From NCBI RefSeq assembly GCF_006546835.1, contig NZ_VICB01000005.1, forward strand, positions 62,001 to 126,000: a stretch of 64,000 nucleotides of DNA, read 5' to 3'. The stretch comes from Actinomyces johnsonii. Its GTDB lineage: Bacteria; Actinomycetota; Actinomycetes; Actinomycetales; Actinomycetaceae. A program made the position numbers and the translations under genes. Positions 24,686 to 34,401 of this stretch are shown in pieces. A model generated the notes under the pieces. The model worked only from the letters and a program-made list of their open reading frames with translations. It was not told where the DNA came from and searched no databases. Position 1 is the stretch's first letter, and every line of letters begins with the position of its first letter.

Positions 24686-27600
24686 ATGGCACATCGCACC
24701 ACATCAGAATCAACAGAATCGCACGAGCAGGACCAGGCTGCCGCCGACGCCGTGAGCGCCCCGGCTCCGCGCCGCCGCCGCAAGGTCACCGCCGCCTCCG
24801 CCGCCCCCGCCCAGGCTCCCGCTGCCGAGCAGCCGGGCTCGATGAGTCCGATGAGCGCCGTCGGCGCCGTGACAACGTCGGGTTCTGACGAGTCCGACGG
24901 CGAAGGCTCCGAGTCGTCTGACTCGCCGATCGCTCCGTCGGTGCCCGCTCGTCGCCGCCGTAAGGTCACCGCCGCCTCCGCCGCCCCTGAGGCGGCGCCG
25001 GCCGCTGAGTCCCGTCTTGCCATTGCCGGAACCGCAGAACCCGATGAGTCGCAGCCGGAGGGGACGGAGTCAAGCTCTGCGCAGGATGGAGCGAAGGCGC
25101 ATGTTGAGGAAGACGACGAGACTGATGGGCAGACTTCCGGTGCAGAGGAGCTGCACATCGATGCCCCCCGGGGAGATCAGGAAGAGGAAGTAGCCCAGAC
25201 GCCTCGTCTGCCGGCCGCCTCTCTTCTGTTCCAGGCTCCCGATCCCAGTCGGGCCCGTCGTCGTCGGCGGGTCACCGCCGCGACAGCGGCTCCTCAGCAT
25301 GCACCGACCGCCTCGCGCCACCAGGGTGCGAGCGGCTGGAGCGAAGCGGACGACGATCCCCGGACAGGCTCTCGAATCAAAACCGATAACCGGGAGACGG
25401 GCGGCGAGGACGAGGCGGAAACCGGCTCGTCCCGAGGCGGTCGTGGCGGGCGCAGTCGTCGTCGACGGGCGGCCGCCGGTGCAGGAGCGCCGCAGGAGGG
25501 ACGCGGGGGCACTCCGGCCGAGGAACCCGGCGACGATGACACCGAGTCGTCTGAGTCCCTCGAGTCGCCCGAGTCCGACGGGGTTGATGACGCTGACGAG
25601 TCCCGGGCCGGCTCATCGGCTGGCGTCCGTGAGAGCGGGGGTCGTCGCAGGCGCCGCCGCGGTGGGCGCGGTCGGCGCTCGCGTTCGCGCGCAGAGGCTT
25701 CCGAGCGCGGTGAGTCCGACGGCCAGGACACCGGGGGCTCGTTGAGTTCAGACCGGGAGGATGTCGGCGGTGAGGTCTCTTCGGTGCGCGAGATCGCAGC
25801 GGATACCGCCATGGGAGTCGTCTCTGGATCGCGCCGGCGCCGGCGCCGGTCCCGTACCCGCTCCGAGGGCGGAGACCTGCGTGACGAGGTCATGGCGCTC
25901 AAGGGTTCCACCCGCTTGGAGGCCAAGCGGCAGCGCCGTCGTGAGGGACGGGCGGCCGGGCGCCGTCGGCCGATCGTGACCGAGGCTGAGTTCCTGGCCC
26001 GCCGTGAGTCCGTGGAGCGTCAGATGATCGTGCGCGAGTCAGACGGCCTCAACCAGATCGCCGTCCTGGAGGATGGGCTCCTCGTGGAGCACTACGTCTC
26101 CCGGCACACCCAGACCTCCATGGTCGGCAACGTCTACGTCGGCCGGATCCAGAACGTCCTGCCCTCCATGGAGGCCGCCTTCGTGGACCTGGGCAAGGGG
26201 CGCAACGCCGTGCTCTACGCCGGCGAGGTCAACTGGGACGCCGCCGGTATGGAGGGCCGTCCCCGCCGGATCGAAGATGCTCTCTCCAGTGGCGACACCG
26301 TCCTGGTGCAGGTCACCAAGGACCCCATCGGTCACAAGGGCGCCCGTCTCACCAGCCAGATCACTTTGGCGGGCCGTTACCTGGTCCTTGTCCCCGGGGG
26401 CACCATGACGGGGATCTCGCGCAAGTTGCCCGACACCGAGCGCAGTCGTCTGAAGAAGATTCTCAAGCGGATCGTGCCCGACTCCGCCGGAGTTATCGTG
26501 CGCACCGCCGCCGAGGGGGCCACTCAGGAGCAGCTGACCACCGATGTCGAGCGGCTCGTGGCCCAGTGGGAGACCATCGAGAAGAAGGCCTCTTCCGTCA
26601 TGAAGGGCAGCGGCAGGGCCCCCGTCCTCCTCAAGGGCGAACCGGAGCTCGCCGTGAGAGTCATCCGCGACGTCTTCAACGAGGACTTCCGCAAGCTCAT
26701 CATCTCCGGCGACAAGGCCTGGTCGACGATCTCGCAGTACATCGACGAGGTCAGCCCGGATTTGGCCGAGCGTCTCGAGCACTGGGTCAGTCCCGATGAC
26801 GTCTTCGCCGCCCACCGTGTGGACGAGCAACTCGCCAAGGGCTTTGATCGCAAGGTGTGGCTGCCCAGCGGCGGCACCCTGGTCATCGACCGCACCGAGG
26901 CGATGACCGTCATCGATGTCAACACCGGCCGCTTCACCGGTGCGGGCGGCACACTGGAGGAGACCGTCACCCGCAACAACCTCGAGGCCGCCGAGGAGAT
27001 CGTGCGTCAGCTGCGTCTGCGCGACATCGGCGGCATGGTCGTCATCGACTTCGTCGACATGGTCCTGGAGTCCAACCGGGACCTCGTCCTGCGCCGGCTC
27101 GTGGAGTGCCTGGGACGAGACCGGACCCGTCATCAGGTCACTGAGGTCACCTCGCTCGGCCTGGTTCAGATGACCCGCAAGCGGGTGGGGCAGGGCCTGG
27201 TCGAGGCCTTCTCCACCACCTGCGAGCACTGCAAGGGCCGCGGTTTCATCGTCCACGACGAGCCCGTCGAGAACCAGCAGGTGGACATGTCGGCCTCGGC
27301 CTCCCGCGGCGCAGGGCGCTCGCGCGGTCGTAAGAACCGCGAGGAGCAGACGGCCGTAGGTGGCGGTAAGAAGGGCGCTAAGAAGGATGCTCAGGAGACC
27401 CGGGGGCCCAAAGCCGCCAAGGGGGGCTCCAAGGGATCTGGAAGGCGCGACGTCCTCGGCTCGCCCGAGTCCGGAGCCGACGACGAGGCCCGCGCCGCGG
27501 TCCGCGGTGCACTGGCCCAGATCGCGGCCGCCGCAGAGCAGGCCCATAAGGATGTCAAGCAGGACAATCAGACGCCTCACGAGGCTCAGGGGGCCGACGG

Positions 27601-27985
27601 TTCGCAGGGGATCGGCGAGGAACGGGCCGAGAACGCAGCCGACCTCGGCGATGACGTCGACGGGCAGAACGTCGCTCGGACCTCCCGGACCGAGGACAAG
27701 GAGACCAGAACCGGAGGAAAGAAGTCTGCTGCCAAGAGGTCGGCGGACAAGGCCGATAAGAAGTCGGCGAAGAAATCTGTCAAAAAGTCTGCCAAGAAGT
27801 CTGCCAAGAAGTCGGCGCAGAAGACTGCTAAGAAAACCGAGGAGACGCCCGAGGATCCGGCGGGCGGGGCGGCTGAAGAACCCGCCGACGGCGAGCCTGT
27901 GAGGAGAACGAGGAGAAGGGCCGTCGTGAAGAGCTCCTCGCCGTCGCCGGAGAGTTCTTCAGATGGCCCGACGACCTCTGCCTAG
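24686..27985 (+). CDS. rne: Ribonuclease E/G family endoribonuclease
   Basis: Endonuclease for mRNA decay and rRNA/tRNA maturation. 1099 aa. About 430 residues of disordered, charged N-terminal extension come first, with three Arg-rich repeats. The core follows: S1 domain (YVGRIQNVLPSMEAAFVDLG), the catalytic Asp in TVIDVNTGRFTG and in MVVIDFVDMV, and the zinc-link CEHCKGRG. The C-terminal third is disordered and ends in KKSAKKSA-type lysine repeats. Extensions at both ends are typical of actinobacterial RNase E and may bind RNA or partners. The ATG at 24686 has only a weak ribosome site. Confidence 0.93.
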   Translation: MAHRTTSESTESHEQDQAAADAVSAPAPRRRRKVTAASAAPAQAPAAEQPGSMSPMSAVGAVTTSGSDESDGEGSESSDSPIAPSVPARRRRKVTAASAAPEAAPAAESRLAIAGTAEPDESQPEGTESSSAQDGAKAHVEEDDETDGQTSGAEELHIDAPRGDQEEEVAQTPRLPAASLLFQAPDPSRARRRRRVTAATAAPQHAPTASRHQGASGWSEADDDPRTGSRIKTDNRETGGEDEAETGSSRGGRGGRSRRRRAAAGAGAPQEGRGGTPAEEPGDDDTESSESLESPESDGVDDADESRAGSSAGVRESGGRRRRRRGGRGRRSRSRAEASERGESDGQDTGGSLSSDREDVGGEVSSVREIAADTAMGVVSGSRRRRRRSRTRSEGGDLRDEVMALKGSTRLEAKRQRRREGRAAGRRRPIVTEAEFLARRESVERQMIVRESDGLNQIAVLEDGLLVEHYVSRHTQTSMVGNVYVGRIQNVLPSMEAAFVDLGKGRNAVLYAGEVNWDAAGMEGRPRRIEDALSSGDTVLVQVTKDPIGHKGARLTSQITLAGRYLVLVPGGTMTGISRKLPDTERSRLKKILKRIVPDSAGVIVRTAAEGATQEQLTTDVERLVAQWETIEKKASSVMKGSGRAPVLLKGEPELAVRVIRDVFNEDFRKLIISGDKAWSTISQYIDEVSPDLAERLEHWVSPDDVFAAHRVDEQLAKGFDRKVWLPSGGTLVIDRTEAMTVIDVNTGRFTGAGGTLEETVTRNNLEAAEEIVRQLRLRDIGGMVVIDFVDMVLESNRDLVLRRLVECLGRDRTRHQVTEVTSLGLVQMTRKRVGQGLVEAFSTTCEHCKGRGFIVHDEPVENQQVDMSASASRGAGRSRGRKNREEQTAVGGGKKGAKKDAQETRGPKAAKGGSKGSGRRDVLGSPESGADDEARAAVRGALAQIAAAAEQAHKDVKQDNQTPHEAQGADGSQGIGEERAENAADLGDDVDGQNVARTSRTEDKETRTGGKKSAAKRSADKADKKSAKKSVKKSAKKSAKKSAQKTAKKTEETPEDPAGGAAEEPADGEPVRRTRRRAVVKSSSPSPESSSDGPTTSA
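24770..25294 (+). repeat. Three Arg-rich repeats in the RNase E N-terminus
   Basis: RRRRKVTAASAAP occurs at codons 29-41 and 89-101, and RRRRRVTAATAAP at 191-203 (24770-24808, 24950-24988, 25256-25294). They are separated by acidic Ser/Glu linkers of about 47 and 89 residues. Confidence 0.8.
27714..27840 (+). repeat. Lysine-rich repeats in the RNase E C-terminus
   Basis: About ten copies of a Lys-Lys-Ser/Thr-Ala unit, resembling histone-H1-like tails. It is low complexity and probably binds nucleic acid. Confidence 0.75.
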
Positions 27986-28037
27986 CACTCTCACGGCCTT
28001 CGTGCCCAAGAACACAGGGAGTAGCACGGGCCGGAGG

Positions 28038-28066
28038 TTGGTGCCGGCGACATGATCGCCTAGAGT
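28038..28066 (+). promoter_or_regulatory. Probable rplU promoter
   Basis: TTGGTG (28038-28043), a 17-nt spacer, then TAGAGT (28061-28066). The leader to rplU would be about 107 nt. Confidence 0.5.
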
Positions 28067-28180
28067 TATCTGCCGGTGCGTCTTGCGCCATTGCCCAGGA
28101 CAGGGCCCTCCCGGTGAGGCTGATCGAAGCCGTACCGCGCGTGAGAGCCTTTCGAAGAATCTACAGAGATGAGCATTCAA

Positions 28181-28489
28181 GTGGTCTACGCGATCGTCAA
28201 AGCCGGCGGCCGTCAGGAGAAGGTCTCCGTCGGCGACGTCGTGGTTGTCGACAAGCTTGCTGGTGAGATCGGCGACGAGGTCTCCCTCGCTCCCGTCATG
28301 CTGGTGGATGGCGACAAGGTGACCACCTCTGCCGCCGACCTGGCCAAGTCCTCCGTCACCGCTGAGATCATCGGCGACGAGAAGGGCCCCAAGATCAACA
28401 TCCTCAAGTTCAAGAACAAGACCGGCTTCCGCAAGCGCCAGGGCCACCGCGCTCAGCTGACGGCCGTCAAGGTCACCGCCATCAAGTGA
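28181..28489 (+). CDS. rplU: 50S ribosomal protein L21
   Basis: Large-subunit protein that contacts 23S rRNA. The GTG at 28181 gives the usual N-terminus [18 protein letters not shown] and 102 aa. An ATG four codons earlier (28169) is the alternative. The C-terminal [18 protein letters not shown] is the family signature. It is followed by rpmA and obg, the conserved L21-L27-Obg cluster. Confidence 0.95.
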   Translation: MVYAIVKAGGRQEKVSVGDVVVVDKLAGEIGDEVSLAPVMLVDGDKVTTSAADLAKSSVTAEIIGDEKGPKINILKFKNKTGFRKRQGHRAQLTAVKVTAIK

Positions 28490-28557
28490 CCGCCCCGGCG
28501 TCAGCCAGTACACGGACATCCTGAACGCACACGCTCGAGAAGAAAGAAGCCTCAACC

Positions 28558-28815
28558 ATGGCACACAAGAAGGGTCTTGGTTCCTCCCGTAACGGCCGCG
28601 ACTCCAACGCGCAGCGCCTCGGCGTCAAGCGCTTCGGCGGCCAGCTCGTCAAGGCCGGCGAAATCCTCGTCCGCCAGCGCGGCACCCACTTCCACCCGGG
28701 CCGCAATGTCGGCCGCGGCAACGACGACACCCTGTTCGCCACCGCCGCCGGTAACGTTGAGTTCGGCACTTTCCGCGGCCGCCGGGTCGTCAACGTCGTG
28801 CTCCCCGAGGCCTGA
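28558..28815 (+). CDS. rpmA: 50S ribosomal protein L27
   Basis: 85-aa ribosomal protein whose N-terminus reaches the peptidyl-transferase centre. [16 protein letters not shown] at the N-terminus and [13 protein letters not shown] in the middle are diagnostic. There is no cleavable N-terminal extension of the firmicute type. GAAAGAAG lies upstream of the ATG. A strong hairpin follows the stop. Confidence 0.96.
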   Translation: MAHKKGLGSSRNGRDSNAQRLGVKRFGGQLVKAGEILVRQRGTHFHPGRNVGRGNDDTLFATAAGNVEFGTFRGRRVVNVVLPEA

Positions 28816-28839
28816 GCCCCGGGCACACCCCACGTCATC

Positions 28840-28873
28840 GCGAGGGCGGACGGCACCTGCCGTCCGCCCTCGC
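28840..28873 (+). terminator. Strong hairpin between rpmA and obg
   Basis: GCGAGGGCGGACGGCA pairs perfectly with TGCCGTCCGCCCTCGC (16 bp) around a CC centre. There is no T-run, so it may reduce rather than stop read-through into obg 27 nt later. Confidence 0.65.
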
Positions 28874-28900
28874 CCTATCTCCGGACTCACAGGAGACCCC

Positions 28901-30490
28901 ATGCCCAGCTTCATCGATCGAGTGGTTCTCCACGTGGCCGGCGGCGACGGCGGCAACGGCTGCACGTCCGTGCACCGTGAGAAGTTCAAGCCCCTGGCCG
29001 GCCCCGACGGCGGCGACGGCGGTCACGGCGGCGACGTCGTCCTGGTCGTCGATCCCCGGGTGACGACTCTGCTGAGCTACCACCGCTCCCCGCACCAGCG
29101 GGCCGGCAACGGCACCCCCGGCATGGGCGACTGGCGTCGTGGCACCGATGGCAAGGATCTCCTCCTGCCCGTGCCCGAGGGCACCGTCGTCAAGGATGCC
29201 GACGGCCAGATCATCGCCGACCTCGTGGGCGAGGGTGCCAGCATCGTGGTCGCCGAGGGCGGCACCGGCGGGCGCGGCAACTTCTCCCTGGCCTCCTCCA
29301 AGCGCAAGGCCCCCGGCTTTCACCTCCTGGGCGAACCCGGCCAGGCCGGGGACGTCACCTTAGAGCTCAAGACCATCGCCGACGTTGCCCTCGTGGGCTA
29401 CCCCAGCGCCGGCAAATCCTCCCTCATCGCCGCCATGAGCGCCGCCCGCCCCAAGATCGCCGACTACCCCTTCACGACCCTCGTGCCCAACCTCGGAGTC
29501 GTCGAGGCCGGCGACGTGCGCTACACGATCGCAGACGTCCCCGGCCTCATCCCCGGCGCCTCCCAGGGCAAGGGGCTGGGCCTGGACTTCCTGCGGCACA
29601 TCGAGCGCTGCGCCGTCATCGTCCATGTCCTGGACTGCGCCACCCTCGAGCCGGGCCGTGACCCCCTGTCCGACCTGGACACCATCGAGGCCGAGCTCGC
29701 CGCCTACTCCGAGCGCCTCGGGGACCAGGAGGACGATCCCCTCCTCACCGGCCGGATCCCGCTCATGGAGCGGCCCCGCATCGTGGTGCTCAACAAGGTC
29801 GACGTCCCCGACGCCGCCGAGCTCGCCGAGTTCGTGCGCGCCGATATCGAAGCCCGGGGCCTGCCTGTGCACATCGTCTCGGCGGTCGCCCACACAGGGC
29901 TGCGGCCCCTGTCCTTCGCCTTGGCCGGCGAGGTTGAGCGGGCCCGCGAGATGGCCCCGCGGGACGTTCGGCGTGATGGCGAGGCCGACGGAACTCGTCC
30001 GGTCATCCGCCCCGAAGCGGTCGGGCGCCGCGAGAAGGAGAGCGTCGCCCAGGTGCGCCTGCTGGTCCACCCCAGCGAGGGACAGGTCTACCAGGTCCGC
30101 GGCCAGCGCCCCGAGCGCTGGGTGCGCCAGACCGACTTCTCCAACGACGAGGCCGTCGGCTACCTCGCCGACCGTCTGGCCGCGGCAGGCGTTGAGGACG
30201 AGCTCGTCAAAGCCGGAGCCCACGCAGGCGACACCGTCCTCATCGGCGAGGTAGACGGGGGAGTGCTGTTCACCTGGGAACCCTCGATGACCACCGGCCC
30301 CGAGCTCTTGGGAGCCCGCGGCACCGACCTACGCCTGGAGGGCAGCCGGCGTCGGACCAACGTCGAGCGGCGCAGTCAATACCACGAGATGATGGACGCC
30401 AAGGAGGCCGCGCGCCAGCAGCTGCGCGAGGAGGCCGCCGAGGGCCTGTGGACCGATGCCGCCACCTGGCACGAGGGCGACGAGGATTGA
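28901..30490 (+). CDS. obg: GTPase Obg (CgtA)
   Basis: Ribosome-associated GTPase in late 50S assembly and stress control. The N-terminal glycine-rich Obg domain (to about residue 160) contains [13 protein letters not shown]. The G domain follows with P-loop [10 protein letters not shown], switch [22 protein letters not shown] and NKVD. A C-terminal OCT domain lies about 365-445, and the last 80 residues are charged. 529 aa. The ATG at 28901 has AGGAGA upstream. Open frame before it is out-of-phase rpmA. Confidence 0.95.
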   Translation: MPSFIDRVVLHVAGGDGGNGCTSVHREKFKPLAGPDGGDGGHGGDVVLVVDPRVTTLLSYHRSPHQRAGNGTPGMGDWRRGTDGKDLLLPVPEGTVVKDADGQIIADLVGEGASIVVAEGGTGGRGNFSLASSKRKAPGFHLLGEPGQAGDVTLELKTIADVALVGYPSAGKSSLIAAMSAARPKIADYPFTTLVPNLGVVEAGDVRYTIADVPGLIPGASQGKGLGLDFLRHIERCAVIVHVLDCATLEPGRDPLSDLDTIEAELAAYSERLGDQEDDPLLTGRIPLMERPRIVVLNKVDVPDAAELAEFVRADIEARGLPVHIVSAVAHTGLRPLSFALAGEVERAREMAPRDVRRDGEADGTRPVIRPEAVGRREKESVAQVRLLVHPSEGQVYQVRGQRPERWVRQTDFSNDEAVGYLADRLAAAGVEDELVKAGAHAGDTVLIGEVDGGVLFTWEPSMTTGPELLGARGTDLRLEGSRRRTNVERRSQYHEMMDAKEAARQQLREEAAEGLWTDAATWHEGDED

Positions 30491-30504
30491 CGGGCGGGGA
30501 CAGC

Positions 30505-31689
30505 ATGAAACCACCAGCGGCTGATGGCGACAACGCCCATCGCGACGGCTTCCACTCGGGCGGGCGGCCTGATCGCCTGCCCGAGGGCGCCCGCGTCGTG
30601 GTCAAGGTCGGCTCCTCCTCGCTGACGCGCACCGACGGCGGGCTCGACCTCAACCGCATCGACATCCTTGCCGGCCTCATCGCCGGAATGCGGCGGCGCG
30701 GTCACGACGTCGTCCTGGTCTCCTCCGGGGCCGTCGCCTCGGGCCTCGCGCCACTGGGGTTGGACCGGCGCCCCGACGAGCTGCGCCTCCTGCAGGCGGC
30801 CGCCTCGGTCGGACAGGGCCGGCTCGCCGCCCGCTGGGAGACCGCTATGAGCGCCTACGGCCTGGTGACCGCCCAGGTTCTCCTAACTGCTCACGACGTC
30901 GCCATCCGCAGTCACTACCGCACGGTGCGGGCCACCTTCGACTCCCTGCTCTCTCTGGGAGCCGTGCCCATCATCAACGAGAACGACGCGGTGGCCACCA
31001 GCGAGTTCAGCCTCGGCGACAACGACCGCCTGGCCGCCCTCGTCGCCCACCTGGTGACCGCCGACGTCCTCGTGCTACTCACCGACGTCGACGGGCTGTG
31101 GACCGCACGGCCCGGAACCCCCGGCGCCCAGCCCATCCGCCACGTGCGCTCATCCGGCGACCTCGAGGGCGTCAGCGTCTCCGGGCGCGGTTCCTTCGTG
31201 GGCACCGGCGGCATGACCACCAAGCTCCAAGCCGCCACCATCGCCTGCGCCTCGGGCACCACCACCCTCATCGCCCGGGCCGACGACGCCGCCCGCCTTC
31301 TGGGCGAGGTCCGGGTCCCGGCCGACCTGGGCAGCTGGTTCGATCCCACCGGACCACACCGCTCCAGTCGCCGGTTGTGGATGGCCCACGCCTCCCAGCC
31401 CGAGGGACGCCTCCTCATCGATTCCGGCGCGGCCCGGGCCCTGACCGTGGGCAAGAAGTCGCTCCTGCTGCCCGGTCTCACGGGCGTCGACGGCGACTTC
31501 GAGTCCGGGACCGTGGTCGACGTCGTCGGCCCCGAGCGCACCCTGGCCCGCGGGATCTGCCGCTACGCGGCCGCCGAGCTGCGCGAGGTCCTAGCCGCCC
31601 GGGCCGCAGGCGCGCCGGCACCCGACCATGTGGCTCCCGTCGTCCACCGCGACGACCTCGCCGAGCTGCCTCGCACTGCCGGAGTCTGA
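30505..31689 (+). CDS. proB: Glutamate 5-kinase
   Basis: First step of proline synthesis, phosphorylating glutamate. The amino-acid kinase domain contains VVVKVGSSSLT, LVSSGAVASGL and INENDAVATSEF with LGDNDRLAALVA. A C-terminal PUA domain starts near residue 295. 394 aa including about 28 extra N-terminal residues. The ATG at 30505 lies 14 nt after obg with GGGCGGGGA upstream, so obg and proB are probably one transcript. proA follows 34 nt later with its own promoter signal. Confidence 0.94.
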   Translation: MKPPAADGDNAHRDGFHSGGRPDRLPEGARVVVKVGSSSLTRTDGGLDLNRIDILAGLIAGMRRRGHDVVLVSSGAVASGLAPLGLDRRPDELRLLQAAASVGQGRLAARWETAMSAYGLVTAQVLLTAHDVAIRSHYRTVRATFDSLLSLGAVPIINENDAVATSEFSLGDNDRLAALVAHLVTADVLVLLTDVDGLWTARPGTPGAQPIRHVRSSGDLEGVSVSGRGSFVGTGGMTTKLQAATIACASGTTTLIARADDAARLLGEVRVPADLGSWFDPTGPHRSSRRLWMAHASQPEGRLLIDSGAARALTVGKKSLLLPGLTGVDGDFESGTVVDVVGPERTLARGICRYAAAELREVLAARAAGAPAPDHVAPVVHRDDLAELPRTAGV

Positions 31690-31711
31690 GGACACCATCG
31701 GCCTCGTCTTC

Positions 31712-31717
31712 TATGGT
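31712..31717 (+). promoter_or_regulatory. Leaderless -10 element of proA
   Basis: TATGGT followed by 6 nt and the proA ATG at 31724. No ribosome site is visible. Confidence 0.5.
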
Positions 31718-31723
31718 GGCCCC

Positions 31724-33016
31724 ATGAACGACGTCGACGCCCACGAGCTCGTCACCGCAGCCGCCCGCGCGGCCCGCACCGCACAACGAAGCCTGGCCAG
31801 AGCCCCGCGCGCCGTCAAGGACGCCGCCCTGGAGGCCATGGCCCACAGCCTCACCGAGCATACCGAGGCGATCCTCGCCGCCAATGCCGCCGACCTAGAG
31901 CGTGGACGCGAGTCCGGGATGAAGTCCGGGCTCCTGGACCGCCTCGCCCTGGACGCCGGTCGTCTGTCCGACATCGCCGGAGCCCTGCGGGAGGTCGCCG
32001 CTCTGCCCGACCCCGTCGGCGAGATCATTGACGGCTCGGTCATGCCAAACGGGCTGCGGGTGCGCCGGGTGCGGGTGCCCCTGGGTGTCGTCGGCATGAT
32101 CTACGAGGCCCGCCCCAATGTTACGGTCGATACCGCCGCCCTGGCCGTCAAGTCCGGCAACGCCATCATCCTGCGCGGCGGCAGCGCAGCCCAGGACTCC
32201 AACGCCGCCATCGTGGCGGCCCTGCGCAGCGCCCTGGACGCCCAGGGACTGCCCGCAGACCTCGTCACCAGCGTAGACGCCGCCGGCCGGGACGGGGCCC
32301 GCGCCCTCATGCGGGCCCACGGCCTGGTCGACGCCCTGGTGCCGCGCGGCGGGGCCGGTCTCATTCGCGCCGTCGTCGAGCAGTCCACCGTTCCGGTCAT
32401 CGAGACCGGCTCGGGGAACTGCCACGTCTACGTCGACGCCAGCGCCGACCTCCAGGCCGCGGTCGACATCATCGTCAATGCCAAGACCCAGCGCGTCGGC
32501 GTGTGCAACGCCGCCGAGACGCTCCTGGTTCACATCGACGTCGCCGCCGACTACCTGCCGGAGGCAGCCGCCGCCCTGTGGGATAAGGACACGGTCCTGC
32601 ACGCCGATCCCGCCGCCCACCGGATCCTGACCGAGGTCGCCGGTGGTGAGCGCCTGGAGCTCCTGGTCGAGGCCACCGAGGACGATTGGGACACCGAGTA
32701 CGGGTCGCTGGACCTGGCCGTGCGCGTCGTGGAGGACCTGGAAGAGGCTGTCGACCACATCCGGGCCCACACCACCGGGCACACCGAGGCCGTCCTGGCC
32801 CAGGACGTGGGCGTCATCAAGGACTTCATCGCGGGTATGGATTCGGCGGCCATCATGGTCAACGCCTCGACCCGTTTCACTGACGGCGGCCAACTGGGGC
32901 TGGGGGCTGAGCTGGGCATCTCCACCCAGAAGCTCCACGCCCGCGGCCCCATGGGCCTGACCGAGCTGACGACGACGACCTGGATCGTTGAGGGCGACGG
33001 GCACACCCGGCCCTGA
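31724..33016 (+). CDS. proA: Glutamate-5-semialdehyde dehydrogenase
   Basis: Reduces glutamyl 5-phosphate to the semialdehyde, the second step of proline synthesis. The catalytic cysteine is in QRVGVCNAAETLLVH. Other family motifs are VPLGVVGMIYEARPNVTVD and ALVPRGGAGLI, and VNASTRFTDGGQLGLGAELG near the C-terminus. 430 aa, normal. The ATG is chosen by the TATGGT-6nt-ATG leaderless signal; earlier codons in the frame lie within proB. Confidence 0.94.
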   Translation: MNDVDAHELVTAAARAARTAQRSLARAPRAVKDAALEAMAHSLTEHTEAILAANAADLERGRESGMKSGLLDRLALDAGRLSDIAGALREVAALPDPVGEIIDGSVMPNGLRVRRVRVPLGVVGMIYEARPNVTVDTAALAVKSGNAIILRGGSAAQDSNAAIVAALRSALDAQGLPADLVTSVDAAGRDGARALMRAHGLVDALVPRGGAGLIRAVVEQSTVPVIETGSGNCHVYVDASADLQAAVDIIVNAKTQRVGVCNAAETLLVHIDVAADYLPEAAAALWDKDTVLHADPAAHRILTEVAGGERLELLVEATEDDWDTEYGSLDLAVRVVEDLEEAVDHIRAHTTGHTEAVLAQDVGVIKDFIAGMDSAAIMVNASTRFTDGGQLGLGAELGISTQKLHARGPMGLTELTTTTWIVEGDGHTRP

Positions 33017-33198
33017 CCCGCGAGCGCCGGCTTGTCCGCTCTCCTGTGGATTCTGAGGCGTTTTCGGGTGCTTCTTGTGCTCTGCACCAATGTACTGACC
33101 TGTCGTTCGTGTTACGGTCGACAAAGGTCTTATTGTCCTGGTGGCCGTGTTGTGGCTCCGGGGCCGGAGACCGGAAAACCTAGGGAAGGGGACTCTGG

Positions 33199-33675
33199 AT
33201 GGGAAACCTGCTGCATCGTTTCGGTCGCGGCCGCGTTGTCGCCACCGTGGTCGTGGTGGTGACATCGGGCCTTCTGCTCGGGGTCACCCGTATGGTGTTC
33301 TTCCACCCCGCCGAATCCGTGAGCGAGCCGGGCATTGTTATGACCGGAACCCCGGCCACCTCACCGCAGTCCTCCACATCGGCACCGGACCAGATCTCCG
33401 ACAGCGCCAGCAACGTCTCACATGATCAGGGCGGCGCTGAGGCAGGCTCTTCGATCCCATCGACGCAGGGCCACTCGCCCCAGGCGGTTGAGCCCGATCC
33501 GCCTGTCGCCGTCGACCACGGCAGTCGGCAGTCGGCGCCCGCCGCTCCTAGCGCACCGGCCGCGGCCGGAAAGTCCGATGACTCTCGCACCGAGATCGAT
33601 GATGATGACGACAAGAGTCCCGCAAAGATCGGGGCGACGGAGCGTGACGACGACGATCGCGACATTGACGACTGA
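33199..33675 (+). CDS. Membrane-anchored acidic protein of unknown function
   Basis: 158 aa. A basic N-terminus (HRFGRGR) precedes one hydrophobic segment, VVATVVVVVTSGLLLGVTRM (about residues 13-32). The rest is a disordered Ser/Pro/Ala-rich stretch ending in Asp runs (IDDDDDK, DDDDRDIDD). The topology suggests an external tail held by one helix. AAGGGG precedes the ATG. It converges on a two-component pair, and a role there is only a guess. No family recognised. Confidence 0.65.
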   Translation: MGNLLHRFGRGRVVATVVVVVTSGLLLGVTRMVFFHPAESVSEPGIVMTGTPATSPQSSTSAPDQISDSASNVSHDQGGAEAGSSIPSTQGHSPQAVEPDPPVAVDHGSRQSAPAAPSAPAAAGKSDDSRTEIDDDDDKSPAKIGATERDDDDRDIDD

Positions 33676-33735
33676 ATAGACGACCGACGTCACCGGTACT
33701 GGGTCGGTGCGCCTGGCCGGAAGGTCTGCTGCACG

Positions 33736-34395
33736 TCAGGTGAGCCGGTAACCCATACCGCGTACCGTCTCCACCCTGTCCCTGCCCAGCTTGTTGCGCA
33801 GGTAAGAGACGTAGACCTCCACCACGTTGGAGCCGGGATCAAAGTCCAGTCCCCACACGGCGCTCAGGAGCTGCTCGCGGCTGAGGACCTGGCCGGGGTG
33901 GCGCATGAAGGTCTCGGCGAGGGCGAACTCCCGCGCCGAGAGCTCCACCGTCCGGCCCTCCAGCGTCAGGGCGCGGGTGCGCAAGTCCAGGACCATGTCG
34001 CGGTGGGTCAAACGCATCTGGTCGGCCCCGGCAGCTTCCGGACGCAGCCGCACCCGGATACGGGCCAGGAGTTCCTCGAAGGAGAAGGGCTTGGGCATGT
34101 AGTCGTCGGCGCCACCCTCGAGTCCGGCGACGCGGTCGGCCACCGAGGACCGGGCTGTGAGCATAATGACCGGTGCCGTCACCCCCTGACCGCGCAGCCG
34201 CTGGAGCACCTCGAAACCGTCGATGTCGGGTAGGCCCACGTCCAGGATGATGAGGTCGAAGTTCGTCTGGAGCGCGAGCTCCACGGCCTCCAGGCCGGTG
34301 GAGGTGGTGTGCGGGGCGAAACCGGCCGCTTTGAGGCCCTTGGTGAGGAATGCGACGATCCGGGGCTCGTCCTCAACGATGAGGATACTACTCAT
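33736..34395 (-). CDS. OmpR/PhoB-type response regulator, MprA-like
   Basis: 219-aa transcription factor. The receiver has acidic residues VEDEPR, the phosphoacceptor Asp52 in LIILDVGLPD and Lys in MPKPFSFEELLARIRVRL. The winged-helix C-terminus contains ELSAREFALAETFMRHPGQVLSR and VDVYVSYLRNKL-type sequence ending VRGMGYRLT. It follows the kinase gene by 6 nt, so they are a pair. Its targets are not evident; the adjacent polysaccharide-type operon and the small acidic protein are candidates. Confidence 0.88.
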   Translation of the reverse strand: MSSILIVEDEPRIVAFLTKGLKAAGFAPHTTSTGLEAVELALQTNFDLIILDVGLPDIDGFEVLQRLRGQGVTAPVIMLTARSSVADRVAGLEGGADDYMPKPFSFEELLARIRVRLRPEAAGADQMRLTHRDMVLDLRTRALTLEGRTVELSAREFALAETFMRHPGQVLSREQLLSAVWGLDFDPGSNVVEVYVSYLRNKLGRDRVETVRGMGYRLT

Positions 34396-34401
34396 GGTGA
34401 G

